NCBI RefSeq assembly: GCF_030435805.1
Contig: NC_081303.1
Span: 74,809,910 to 74,873,909, forward strand
DNA from: Mustela lutreola
Lineage: Eukaryota; Chordata; Mammalia; Carnivora; Mustelidae
Direction: 5' to 3'
DNA length: 64,000 bases
Shown here: in pieces, positions 54,050 through 64,000 of the stretch
Layout: every line of letters starts with the position of its first letter
Numbering within the stretch: position 1 is the stretch's first letter
Translations under genes and position numbers: made by a program
Notes under the pieces: generated by a model
The model's input: only the letters and a program-made list of their open reading frames with translations
What the model was told of the DNA's origin: nothing
The model's database searches: none

Positions 54050-54337
54050 GGCAGGTGGGGGGTACTTCGGGCCTGACCCTCTGCTGACCCCAGGCCCCAG
54101 GAGCCGGCCCCTCCGCTGGGCCTGCTTCGGGAGGCCGGTTCTTCGTGCACGGCCGCTCTCGGTGCTCCCGCAGCATCGCCGGCCGCGCGTCGTGGCGGGA
54201 AGGCCTGGGAGAGGGAACCGAGTGGCGCGTCACGCCCGCCCGGGTTCGACCCCCAGCACCCCCGTTCCCAGCGGCTGCCAGGCGACCTCTCCGTGCTCGC
54301 GTGACTGTCCCTTCGGCTCTCGCGCGTGGAAGGAGGA

Positions 54338-54345
54338 TGACGTCA
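54338..54345. promoter_or_regulatory. KCNN3: Full CRE palindrome TGACGTCA (KCNN3 island)
   Basis: Perfect CREB/ATF consensus in GGATGACGTCACTCG, about 500 bases upstream of the inferred start site. Confidence 0.55.
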
Positions 54346-54727
54346 CTCGCGCGGAGTGGACGCGACGGCTGGGCACGACAAAGGGGCGCCCTGCACACCC
54401 ACTGCGGCGTCCCGAAGGCGAGCGCCCGCCCCTGCGGCCGGGACGCGACCCCGGAGTAGCCGCTCCGCGCGTCTGCGCCCCGGGTGCGCGCTGGGAGCGC
54501 GAGGCCCAGCTCCGGGCGCTCGGGGTCCACCTGCCGCGCCCGCCGCACCCGCCGCGCGCCTTCCTGCCGGCCGCCCCCGCTCAGGGCGCGCGGCTCCCCC
54601 TGTCGCGAGGCCCCGCGCCGCCTCTCAGCGCCCCGCGGGCGCGCACGTCCCTGTGGCCGCGGCCCGCGGGCTCCGGCCGCACCTGTCGCAGGAAGAAGGG
54701 CCGGCCCGGGGCGGGGGCGGCGGCGGG

Positions 54728-54742
54728 AACTACAGCTCCCAG
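54728..54742 (+). promoter_or_regulatory. KCNN3: ZNF143/THAP11-like promoter motif
   Basis: AACTACAGCTCCCAG agrees with the ACTACAnnTCCCAG core shared by ZNF143 and THAP11/HCFC1 sites; the usual downstream GCATGC part is not conserved (CCCTCG). Confidence 0.5.
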
Positions 54743-55234
54743 CCCTCGCTGCGCGGCCCGGGGAGGGGGCCGCGGGCGGCAGGCCCCGCCTCCGGGGAGG
54801 GGCCCGCGCGGGGGCGGAGCCAGGAGGCGGGCGGGCGGCGGGGGGGGGGACGCGAGCCGAGCCAATGGGCGCCGCGGCCACTAAGTGGGCTTGGCTTGCC
54901 GAGCAGCGCCGGCCGCAGGAGGGGAGCAAAGCTGTTGAGCCCGCGAGGAGTGAGGCTGAGCCTGGCCCTGCGCGCTCCCCGAGGGCCACCTCCGGAGCCG
55001 GAGTTCCTTCTCCGCTGCTTTCCGCTCCAGGCCCCTCCTGCCCAGGGCAATGCATTCTTGAGTGGCGGCGTCTGGACCCCAGGCAGCCCCAGAGGACCGA
55101 AGCCAAAGAAAGAAGACTGGGGCCAAGACACCCGGTGGGGGCTTGGATGCCTGGCTTTCTCTGAGGCCGTCTTCGGAGCGAGGGTGGCTTTGGGGTGGGG
55201 GCTTGTGCTGCAGGGAATCCAGCCAGGCCCCAAG

Positions 55235-56107
55235 ATGGACACTTCTGGGCACTTCCATGACTCGGGGGTGGGGGACCTGGATGAAGACCCCAAGTGTCCC
55301 TGTCCATCGTCCGGGGACGAGCAGCAGCCGCCGCAGCCGGCAGCAGCCCCCCAGCAGCCCCCGGGACCCCTGGCGCCGCCTCAACCCGCTCAGCTCCAGC
55401 AGCCGCCGCCACCACCACCACATCCCTTGTCTCTGCTCGCCCAACTCCAGAGCCAGCCCGTCCAGCCCGGCCTGCTGCACTCCTCTCCCACGACGCTCAG
55501 GGGCCCCCCTTCGGCCAACTCCACCGCCGTCCTCCACCCTTCCTCCAGGCAGGGCAGCCAGCTCAATCTCAATGACCACTTGCTTGGCCACTCTCCAAGC
55601 TCCACAGCCACAAGTGGGCCTGCTGGAGGCGGCCGGCACCGGCAGGCCAGCCCCCTGGTGCACCGGCGGGACAGCAACCCCTTCACGGAGATCGCCATGA
55701 GCTCCTGCAAGTACAGTGGTGGGGTCATGAAGCCCCTCAGCCGGCTCAGCGCCTCCCGGAGGAACCTCATCGAGGCCGAGCCTGAAGGCCAGCCCCTCCA
55801 GCTCTTCAGCCCCAGCAACCCCCCCGAGATCGTCATCTCGTCCCGGGAGGACAACCGTGCCCACCAGACCCTGCTCCACCACCCCAACGCCACCCACAAC
55901 CACCAGCACACCGGCACCACCCCCAGCAGCGCCACCTTCCCCAAAGCCAACAAGCGGAAAACCCAGAACATTGGCTATAAGCTGGGACACAGGAGGGCCC
56001 TGTTTGAAAAGAGGAAGCGGCTCAGTGACTATGCTCTGATTTTTGGGATGTTTGGAATTGTTGTTATGGTGATAGAGACCGAGCTCTCTTGGGGTTTGTA
56101 CTCAAAG
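55235..56107 (+). CDS. KCNN3: SK3 small-conductance calcium-activated potassium channel, exon 1 (N-terminal part)
   Basis: Exon 1 encodes residues 1-291 and ends at TCAAAG|GTAGGG in phase 0; later exons lie beyond the window. SK3 is a plasma-membrane tetramer opened by calcium through bound calmodulin and produces after-hyperpolarisation. The start [29 protein letters not shown], the block [19 protein letters not shown] and [49 protein letters not shown] match human nearly residue for residue. The cytoplasmic N-terminus ends at helix S1 (about residues 266-284, [19 protein letters not shown]). Where human has two polymorphic glutamine runs, this sequence has only [12 protein letters not shown] and [11 protein letters not shown], so both are reduced to pairs of Gln. 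The pore, S2-S6 and calmodulin-binding domain are outside the window. Confidence 0.96.
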
Positions 56108-56163
56108 GTAGGGGCTGCGATTTCTCTTTATACCTTGAACAAAAGGGATATGTAGGTAGCAAC

Positions 56164-56182
56164 AGAGAGAGAGAGAGAGAGA
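56164..56182 (+). repeat. (GA)n short tandem repeat just inside KCNN3 intron 1
   Basis: About nine AG units start 56 bases after the exon 1 donor. Confidence 0.9.
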
Positions 56183-58763
56183 TTGATGGAGGGGCGAGGC
56201 GGTGGTGGGAGAGGCGCTCGCTCAATTATATGGAACACGCGAACTTCCCATGGTTTTCCTTCTGAATCCCGGGAGAATTCATTCCTCGCTTTCTTGGGGG
56301 GGCTCCCCGCACACTGCCTGCTGCAGACTGTGAGGGAGGAGGAAGGATTCGCTTCTGAGACGTCGTTTTCGTCCCGGTTCCCTCGTACCGAGCAGAGCCC
56401 AGCGGCGTAACGCACCAATTAATTACCCTCTGCCTTGATGTGCCTGCCAGTTCCCTCCTCTGCTCCCTGCCCTGCTCCATTTTCCCGAGGATAGAAGAGA
56501 AATAAATGTCTGGGTGGGGGGCGGGGACTCCTTCCTCTCCCTTCTCGCTCTGGCTTCTCCCTCTCTTCCCAAGTTTCTCTTTCCCCCCTTGTCCCTGACA
56601 GACTTCGGGCTAGATGGCAGAGCGCCGGGGACCCAGGTCCCTTGGGGCAGGGGTGAAAAGGGGCAGAAGGACCCCCCCCAAGTCCTTTCCCTCAGGAAAG
56701 AGCCCTCAGCAGAGGCCGTTGCCTGTAAACAGCCGGCAAACCGGCTACAGGTGTCCCCAGCAGAGCAGGTGGGCGCCGCCTTGGCCTTGGCCCCGGGGAG
56801 CGCCTCTCCTTCAGATGGGCTGACAGGGCTTCCCCGAGCCCCGGGATCCGTGAGGCAGACCGTGTGCACACCCGGCTGAGGCGCGCGGCTCAGAAATCAC
56901 GGCCTCCAGGGGCGTGGGGGAGGGAGGCAGGTGGGTTTCTGCCAGGGCTCGGCCTGCTGGGGGCCCTGCTGTGCCGGCAGGCCGAGGGCTTGGGGCGCCG
57001 GGCACTCGGCGGGCAAGTGGATTTCTTCCCGCTGTCCCCCTCACCCCCAGTGTGTCGTGGGGGAGGGCGTGTGTGCGTGCTTGCTTGTCCCTTGGATTTC
57101 TCTTATTGGTCATTTGGGCAGGGGGAGGCTGGGAGGGGTTCAGCTGTCGGAGGTTTCAAACAGAGCTCAGTTCAGGCTGGGCACAGCTGCTGCGGGGTTG
57201 CCACATTCCTCGTCGAAGCCCGGCCGCAGAGCCTGGGAGGTGCCGATCGGATTTCCCTCCTTCCCAGCCTCTCTCTCCCGCAGGCACGGGCAGACCTGTC
57301 AGGCCACCTGGGTAGCCAGCACCAAGACGTCCTCGCACACGGAGGGTCCCCCAGGGGCACGCTGCGGGGGGGGGCTGCCCCAGTGGAGGGCAGCCCCTGG
57401 AAGCTGCCTGCATCCAAATAGTGCAAGGGTCGGAGCCCCTCGGAGAGCAGGAGTGAGTGGGGTTTCCCCGGGAATAGCAGCTCACTTAGTCATCCCGGAG
57501 CGAGCCTCTGAGCTGCTGCTCTCTCTCGGGGCTGCCTCTCCTGCGGGTGCTTGGGAGGGGGCGGGGAGGGGCTGCCGTCCTCGGCACAGCCCTGCCTACC
57601 CCCAGCCCCCCGTGGGGGCCGGGAGCCCTCCCTGAGGGAGACTGACGAAGGCCCAAGGGCAAGGGGGTGAGGGCAGGGGGCAAAACCAGCCTCCCAGCCA
57701 CACACCCCCCCACCGCTCAGTGCTCTTAAGGGAATGGCTCTCGGCGTGGGGCACGTTGGTCTTCATGCCATGGGGGGACGACGGGTTTGCTGCCGGCAGG
57801 GGAGGGTCTGGAGCGGGCACCTCCCTGAACGAGTTCCCCGGGGAAAGGGCCTTACCCAGAGCCGGGGAAACCAGACTCTGGTGTGAAGGAGGGGGGAGGC
57901 GGGCCCACGGGGCTGGGCCTTACCCGGTTCTAAGCTGCTGACCATCACGGCCGTGTGCGGGGCTGGGACCGCCTGCCCTAGCTGAGTGCCCTGAGACAGT
58001 GTGGGCTGTGACCAGCAGGGCTCACGGGAACCTGCTGCCATCTGCCCCTCTGTACACTGAGTCAATCTGGGACACGCGTTTTCAGGGTGCCTCCCGGGTC
58101 AGGCCGCGTGGACGCAGGATGCGTAAGGCGGCGAACCCTCGGCGCTCCCAGTCACGAACAGGGTCTTTGTAAAGAGCCCGGGTGACGTCTGGGTCCCAGC
58201 CCGCTGCTCCCAGGGCTGTGATCTTGGACGAGCCACAGGGTAACTTCTGCGAGCGCGTCTCCCCAGCTGTCAACGGGACGGCTCCTGTTGTCATTGTTAT
58301 TAATAGTGGTGACGAGGGGAGGTCTTTGGGCCCAGCTCTGGCTGCAGAGCCGAGTCTCCACAGGCTGGAGCTCTCCCTTGGCCGTGGCGTGAGAAGTTGT
58401 GTCCTGTCAGGGAGAAGTTGTGAGAAGGGGCCAGGTCTTCTGTCTGCAAACGGCTCTAATCATGGCTCTGTTGCAGGGGATGGTACGTGTGTCCCCCGCC
58501 TCCCCGGCCTGTCACAGGCTCCACGTGGCCACAGGGCTCGGGTCAGGACAGAGGGCCGCGCGGCTGTCTGGCGGGCCCAGGGCTGGGCTGGGCAGCTGTG
58601 TCTCGAGCCGGAGAGCTCCAGGCGTCTGTCGGCTTTCCTGACCAGTGTGGCCGTCACACTGAGGGTGGCACTTCTCACTCAGAGGCCCTTGGGAGAGGGA
58701 CACGCGTCTTCACCGAGCGATGGGAGGCCGCTGGCCTGCGCGGGAGCTGCTGCTTGCCGGGGC

Positions 58764-58811
58764 TCTGTCTCCTTCCTCGGGGCCGCGTCTGTCTCCTTCC
58801 TCGGGGCCGCG
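58764..58811. repeat. 24-bp tandem duplication in KCNN3 intron 1
   Basis: The unit CTGTCTCCTTCCTCGGGGCC plus GCGT occurs twice in succession without mismatch. Confidence 0.85.
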
Positions 58812-61800
58812 TCCCCGGCGGATACCGGCTGCTGGGAGGAATTTGCCACGTGGCCTGGCGCCCTTGCGAAGGAGCAGGGCCTGCCTGGAGCGTGTTCCGA
58901 GGTCGTGGGGAAGGGGCCCGTGTGAGGAGGTGAACGGTCCTTCCCGCAAGCCCCAGCTGACGGCGGGGAGCCGGCCAGGCCCAGAGGTCCTGCTGGGAAC
59001 TCTGAGTGATTTGGGCTCTGCTGAGTCTGTGCCAGTCGGAGTTCAGGCGCCGTGTCTTCGGGGCGTCCTGTGACCTTCCCGAGCTGGCGGGAGGCCTCGA
59101 ACGCCCTGCTGTGCTCTGTCAGCTGGTTGGAGGGAGAGCCGGGGCCAGGTCCTCTCCTCCCCGGGCTGTGCACCCCCTGCCCCAGCCTGCTTCTTGCTGT
59201 GGCTCGGCTGTGCCTCTGTCCAGCTGGCAAGTCCCGGGGGGCCTGGTTCTCAGGGACCTCTGGGCTCAGACGGCGGGGCCACCTCAGGGGAGGCCAGGAA
59301 ATGCTGGTGCAGCGAGACAGCTTGCCGTGTCCCCTGTTCGTGTCCAACCCCCAACCAGCCCCGGGCTCACCATCCAACTGGGTCTCACCTCCTGGGCCGA
59401 GCGGTCCTCTGCCTGGTCCTGCTGCTGGGCTTGCCCAGGCTGTGGGGTGGGGGGTGGGGCAGTGGGACCGTGCTCCCCAGATTGCCCTGCGCCCCTGTGC
59501 CTGGCTCTGTGTCCTTCACAACACCTCGGCCCCCCCCCCCCCCCCGGGAAAGGGCAGGTCCCTCTGCATGCCCAGGGGAGCTAGGTCTCCTGGACATTTA
59601 CTGTTCAAAGAAAATGGGGTGCCTTAGGGCCAACATGTTGTGTGTCTTTGCTGACCTCACAGAGGTCAGGGAGTCCACACTCAGCCTCTAGCCAGAATGA
59701 CTGAGTAGGTTTGCAGGTCCCAGGTCTCTGAGCCCCTGCCTTCCCCAGCCATGTGTTTGGTTTCCCTAAAGACCTTGTGTGCCAAAGGGCAGAGCAGCAG
59801 GCCGGCTTGGCTGGGAGCACAGCCTGCACCTGCCAGGCCCAGGAGCCCCTTGGGATAGGCGGGTGGCTGTCAGGGACCCCTGGCCCTTGGGAGGAGACGC
59901 CTCTGTGGTCTCAGGAATGTTGGCATCTGAAGGGGACAGACCCCTCCCCACCCCGAGTGGCGCCTGCAGGACAGGGCTGCGGGAGGTGGGAGGGTCTGAG
60001 CCCAGGCACAGGTTTTCCTCTGAGGTTGTGCTGACTGTCTGCCCCAGGAGGGCAGGAGCAGCTCTGAGAATATGGAAATGAGGTTCTGCCCCCACCCAGG
60101 GTGGTGGCGACACTATTTACAGCCTTTGTGGTGGGCTCACTAATGAGTCAAACGTTTGTGACCGCAGCGGGGACCAGGGTGGCGCGCACCTGTCCGTGGC
60201 GCGTCATCATGCCGTCTGTAGCCGTCTGGGGAGGCTTTGGGGTGCTCGCCGACACCCCTCCCTCCCGGCGGTGTCCCCTGCGCCCGGGCCTGGTGCTGTC
60301 GCTGGGTGAGCGTCTGCGGCACGGGCTTGCTGGGAAGCTGGCGGCCACCTCGCATGTCCCTTCCTGAGCTTTTGGGGGGGGTCACAAGGCTGGGCCAGGG
60401 TCCAGAGATCCGCTCTGAAACACAGAAGGTAAAGACACCTGAGCGGGAAGGAGCTGGTGTCCCCTGCGCGGAGCGGCCGCCGCCTGCTGTTTGTGGCTGG
60501 TCCCGCGGCACCCTGGGGGACACCGCGGGTGACAGAGTGTGGCTGTGAGGGGCGTCTCGGCCAGTTTTTCTTTATTTTAAATCCCTGAACGGGAGAGTGA
60601 GAGACCGGGAAGGCAGCTACTCCTCTCTAAACGGCGAGGGAGGGGGCGCGGCCTGCTGAGCTGGAGGACGCGGGCGGGTCTGAGGCGCTGCCCTGGAGCC
60701 CCAGGGCTGCCGGAGGGCTGGGGGCCAGCAGGGCCTGCAGGCACCCCCGAGGCAGTGGGGGGCTCCTGAGTCCTAGCGGTGGGCGTGGCCACGGCCCCGT
60801 CCCCTTGCCCTGTGGTCCCCAGGCCAGGCTGCTGTGTGAGCCCGTGGGGTGTTGCCATGAGCACCCAGGCCTGTTCCTTTGCCGGCTGCTGCTGGAGAAG
60901 CTGCTCGTCCCTGTGGGGAGAGGCAGGTCAAGGCTGAGGGGCTGGAGCGCCATGACACGGAGCACTGGGCGGGGACGAATGTTTCAGGGGAGGCAGGGAC
61001 CTGGGGGGCACCCGTGTGGGGCCCTGGGGCAGCGTGGGTCTGGGCTGAGATGCGCGCAGGCCCACGTCCCATGGGGAGGCCTGCGGGTTCTGCCCTGGGG
61101 CGATGCCCGCCAGGCGGGGCTGGGGAAGGCGCAGGGCTCACCCGGGAACAGGAGCCCCCCCGCCAAGGCCCCCAGCCCTCCCGTGGGCGGCTCTCCCTCC
61201 CCAGCACAGGTGGCCGGGCTCCTGCCGGGGCGACCTACCGGGCTCCACAGGTTGTGTGTGTGGCACGCCGTACCTCTGTGCCAGTGTTCCTCACGCCCCC
61301 GGCGGCCCTGGGGTCACTACTGACAGCGGCAGGCAGAAAACTGGGCTGCAGAGTGGGTTGTGGTCTGCGCCCAGGGCCCCTGAGCGGGGGCGATGGTTCT
61401 GGAGCCAGAGGCCAGGTTTCCAGCGCCTGCTTGTCTCCCTGTCCCCAACCCTGCCACAGAGCTCAGTGAGGGACTCGAGTGAGGGAACCGCTACAGGCTT
61501 CTCCGTCTCTGCTGCTGGGGTTTCCCTCTCCATCCTCGGGGCCCAGTTTCCTCCTTCCCTGGCGCGAGGCTGTGTTTGGCTCTGTTCGCAACAGTGTTCG
61601 GGAAAGGCCCGTCTGCTCCCCCTCTTGCTTCCGACTCGCTTAGTGGCCATTGTCAGGACCCTTGGCCTCTCTGGGCCTCTGTTTCTCGGACTCAAGCATG
61701 AGGGCAGGGTTCTCTCCACACGCACCCCCTTCCAGCCCTTTCTGGTCTCAGTGCGTTTGCTCCGCTGCAAAGACCACAGCCTACTGTCCTCAACTTCTGT

Positions 61801-64000
61801 CGTCGGGGGCCAGGTTTGCACCCCGGTGCACCCATCCAGGCTGACCTCCGTGTCCGCTGGTGGCACTGGGGCTGCTGAGCAATGAGGCAGCACTTCACTC
61901 ACTAGAGAGGCTCCCTGCGGACAGCGGGTGGTCCCCAGGATGAACTGGGCAGAGTGGAGGGAAGGGGGCTGGAGCCATCCTGCTGGGGCAGGGTACAGGG
62001 CGGGGAGGGAGGACAAGGACGCACGGGGACTTCCTGGGGCCAGGTGTCACCTGGAGCTTCTCTGCAGGGAGCAGCAGGGCAAGCGCTCCGGGCAACGTAG
62101 TACCTCACTGACACCTGCAGTCGGCGGGAGCTCTGTGTCCGCACCGAAGACCTGAGGCTTTTCTCCGAGCTGGTGGCCCCGGCAGAGCCGGGCTACGGTG
62201 GCGGTCAAGGGCTTGGGCTCTGGGTTGGAGTTCGCGGCCTCTGATGGTGGGTCTCCAGGGAGCTTCCTGAGTTTGAAGCCCATCTCTCCCGTGTTCGGAG
62301 GGACTCCCAGCCCCCGCCTGCCAGTAGTGCCTGACGTGGAGTCAGGCACACACTGAGCCCTGCCCCCTGTGACTGCTGCGTCGACGAACCTGGTGCCTAG
62401 AAGCTGCTCCTGTGAACCCCCAGGCTCCTGGAGGGCAAGGGGATGGGCGGGGCACCCGTCACCCTCTGCACCATCAGCCACAGACGCGGGCTCTGGAGGA
62501 GGCGAGCACGTGCGGCCTGTGCCCTTCTCATCCTTGGGTGACAGGCCACCTGTCGTGCTTCTGGACGGGTCCCCCTGGGTGCATCTGCATGAGTGAGGGG
62601 AGGCAGGATGTTTCCTCCACCTGGAAGGTGGAGCTGCTGTGGTGGCCTGGCCTGGGCTTCTGGAGCCTTCCTGCCTCAGGGGATCCAGTTGTCCTGACCC
62701 ACAGTCAGCAATCCGTGGCCTGGGCACAGCTAATTGGGTGTGTCCGTGCAAACGGGACAGGTGGAGAGAACAAAAATAAGGCCATGGAGTCAGGCCAGAG
62801 CCTCCGAGTCCGGGAGGAAGGTCAGGGGGACGCGCGATGACCGATGACGGAGCAGAACGAGGCGGTGTGCGTGGGACAGCGCTGGGGAGGGACGGAGGGT
62901 GGCGGTGGGCCCACGAGGAGGCCGTCCTGGCACAGAAGCGGGGGGCCGAGGAGACACGGGGGCTTCCTCGTGGGTCTTAAGACGACAGGCTTTCGGGAGA
63001 CTCGGGACAGGGAGTGCGGGGCTGGGGGAGCGAGAGGACCGGCTTCTTCCCCGGCTCCTGGCTGTGGGCCGCTGCTGGCTCCCCGCGCCGGGCATGCCAG
63101 GGCGCCAAGAGCCCCCCGGTGCGGGGGGACATGCCGGGGGTCAGGGCCTGCCCTGTGAGGGGGACAGTTTTTGGTTTTTCTTTCCTTCCATGAGGGCCGC
63201 CTGGCCGCGAGGTAATGAGAGCCGGATTCGGAGCAGAGCCGTGGGGCCCTGGATGCGCGCCGTGCGGACGGCGTGAGGAATTCGCAGACTGGCGTCTGCT
63301 GTGTTCGAGTCAGCTCGGCGGGCATTTTCCTAAGGGACAGGCGTGATGTCAGCATCAGATGGGCAAGAAAGCTGTGTTCCAGGCCCCTCCCAAGGGGCTG
63401 AGCCCCCACCGCACACCCCCGGGAGCGCAGGGCCCGGCCTGCCAGCCGTGTCTCCGCGAACCATGGTTTGCCGTTGGGCACTTACTGACTGGGACCCCCG
63501 CAGAAGTGGGGCCCGCCACGGGCAGGGAAGGAGCCCCCTGGGCAGCGGGGGGCTGGTCTGACCCAGGCCCTCACCGCTGGGGGCCGTCAGGCCGGTGACA
63601 CCCGGTCCCCAAGCCTTGCTCTCCCGCTTGTGCGTGGAGGGAACGGCCTGCAGCAGCCGGGCGAGGGGCTCGTGGCTCCGGGGGCCGCACGCCCCAGCTG
63701 CTGCCAAGCGGAGGCCTTCCTAGCGCCTTTGCCGGACTTGGCACCTGCTGGCGTCCGCACGGGGATTTTGCAGAACTTTTCTCCTTTTAAAGAAGATTCC
63801 CGATTTTAACAGAGCCATTGCTTCTCTCTTCTGGCTTCCCCGGGGTCGGGTGCTGGCTTGCTGGGCTGGGGGGCCGTGTGGCTCCCGTGCGTGGGCGCGT
63901 GTGGGGATGTGGGAACCACTGACTTCGGCGATGTTGCCTCCCCCCGGGAGGAGGGCTGGGCTGAGCATGTCACTGTGCGTCAGGCTCAAGGTGGATGGGC

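Larger units (their letters stand above)
54050..55234 (+). promoter_or_regulatory. KCNN3: CpG-island promoter and 5' UTR of KCNN3
   Basis: A dense island with a full CRE TGACGTCA at 54338-54345, a ZNF143/THAP11-like AACTACAGCTCCCAG at 54728-54742, and a CCAAT box at 54862-54866. These suggest transcription starting near 54.9 kb, which leaves a 5' UTR of about 300-350 bases. The frame of the KCNN3 start codon is open upstream to at least 54356, probably because stops are rare in such sequence. Confidence 0.7.
56108..64000 (+). other. KCNN3: KCNN3 intron 1 (5' part)
   Basis: 7.9 kb of unique, GC-rich sequence. I see no can-SINE, L1 or alternative first exon. Weak MIR-like stretches lie near 58170-58310 and 61625-61690, a 24-base tandem duplication at 58764-58811, and a C-run of about 17 near 59529-59545. 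The open frames here lack splice-supported exons. Confidence 0.75.

Noticed and set aside
53799-55421. 540-residue open frame on the minus strand across the KCNN3 promoter and exon 1
   Set aside because: It overlaps the conserved KCNN3 exon antisense, is rich in Ala/Gly/Pro/Arg as expected from CpG-island composition, and matches no family I know.
56108-64000. Possible alternative SK3 first exon encoding a short N-terminus
   Set aside because: I looked for a short exon beginning MERPIK-like before a donor and saw none; the rest of intron 1 lies beyond the window.
1-64000. CRISPR arrays, tRNA or rRNA genes, operons, endogenous retrovirus or LTR elements
   Set aside because: None were recognised. 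tRNA-like A and B boxes are explained by can-SINE heads, and no paired long terminal repeats or retroviral gene segments were seen.

Overview
The window is a piece of mammalian nuclear genome, almost certainly from a caniform carnivore. It has interrupted genes with GT-AG introns, CpG-island promoters, MIR, L2 and L1 fossils, and about two dozen tRNA-derived can-SINEs. The SINE type (internal 'gcctacttgtgatctc' segment and AAATAAATAAA tail) looks mustelid rather than dog, cat or bear; that species call is inference from memory of the SINE families. Gene order SHC1 (3' end) - PYGO2 - PBXIP1 - PMVK - KCNN3 (5' end), all on the + strand, matches human 1q21.3 read in reverse.

Layout. About 1-1.05 kb holds the SHC1 3' UTR tail. 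PYGO2 (1.4-5.1 kb) is complete in three coding exons and has the same length as human. PBXIP1 (6.0-15.1 kb) is complete, with a non-coding first exon and ten coding exons. A 4 kb gap with a candidate CTCF site follows. PMVK (20.46-27.6 kb) is complete in five exons. From 27.6 to 54 kb there is no recognisable protein-coding gene; this desert holds can-SINEs (six stacked head to tail at 28.1-29.3 kb), a 5'-truncated L1 carrying a SINE, a second L1 tail with a SINE at the matching place, older L1 pieces, a Tigger1 DNA transposon fossil, and an orphan CpG island at 46.5-47.7 kb with a perfect CTCF core. KCNN3 exon 1 lies at 55.2-56.1 kb, and the remaining 7.9 kb is its intron 1, in which I recognise no young SINE.

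The genes share no pathway. PYGO2 is a Wnt/beta-catenin chromatin co-activator, PBXIP1 a PBX and oestrogen-receptor interacting scaffold, PMVK the phosphomevalonate kinase of isoprenoid synthesis, and KCNN3 the SK3 calcium-activated potassium channel. They sit together by conserved vertebrate synteny.

I found no undescribed gene system. The most informative departures from human are a 22-residue C-terminal extension in PMVK that removes the terminal SRL peroxisome-type signal, loss of the His-rich tail of PBXIP1, and near absence of the polyglutamine tracts in KCNN3. Comparisons with human proteins are from memory, not from a search.
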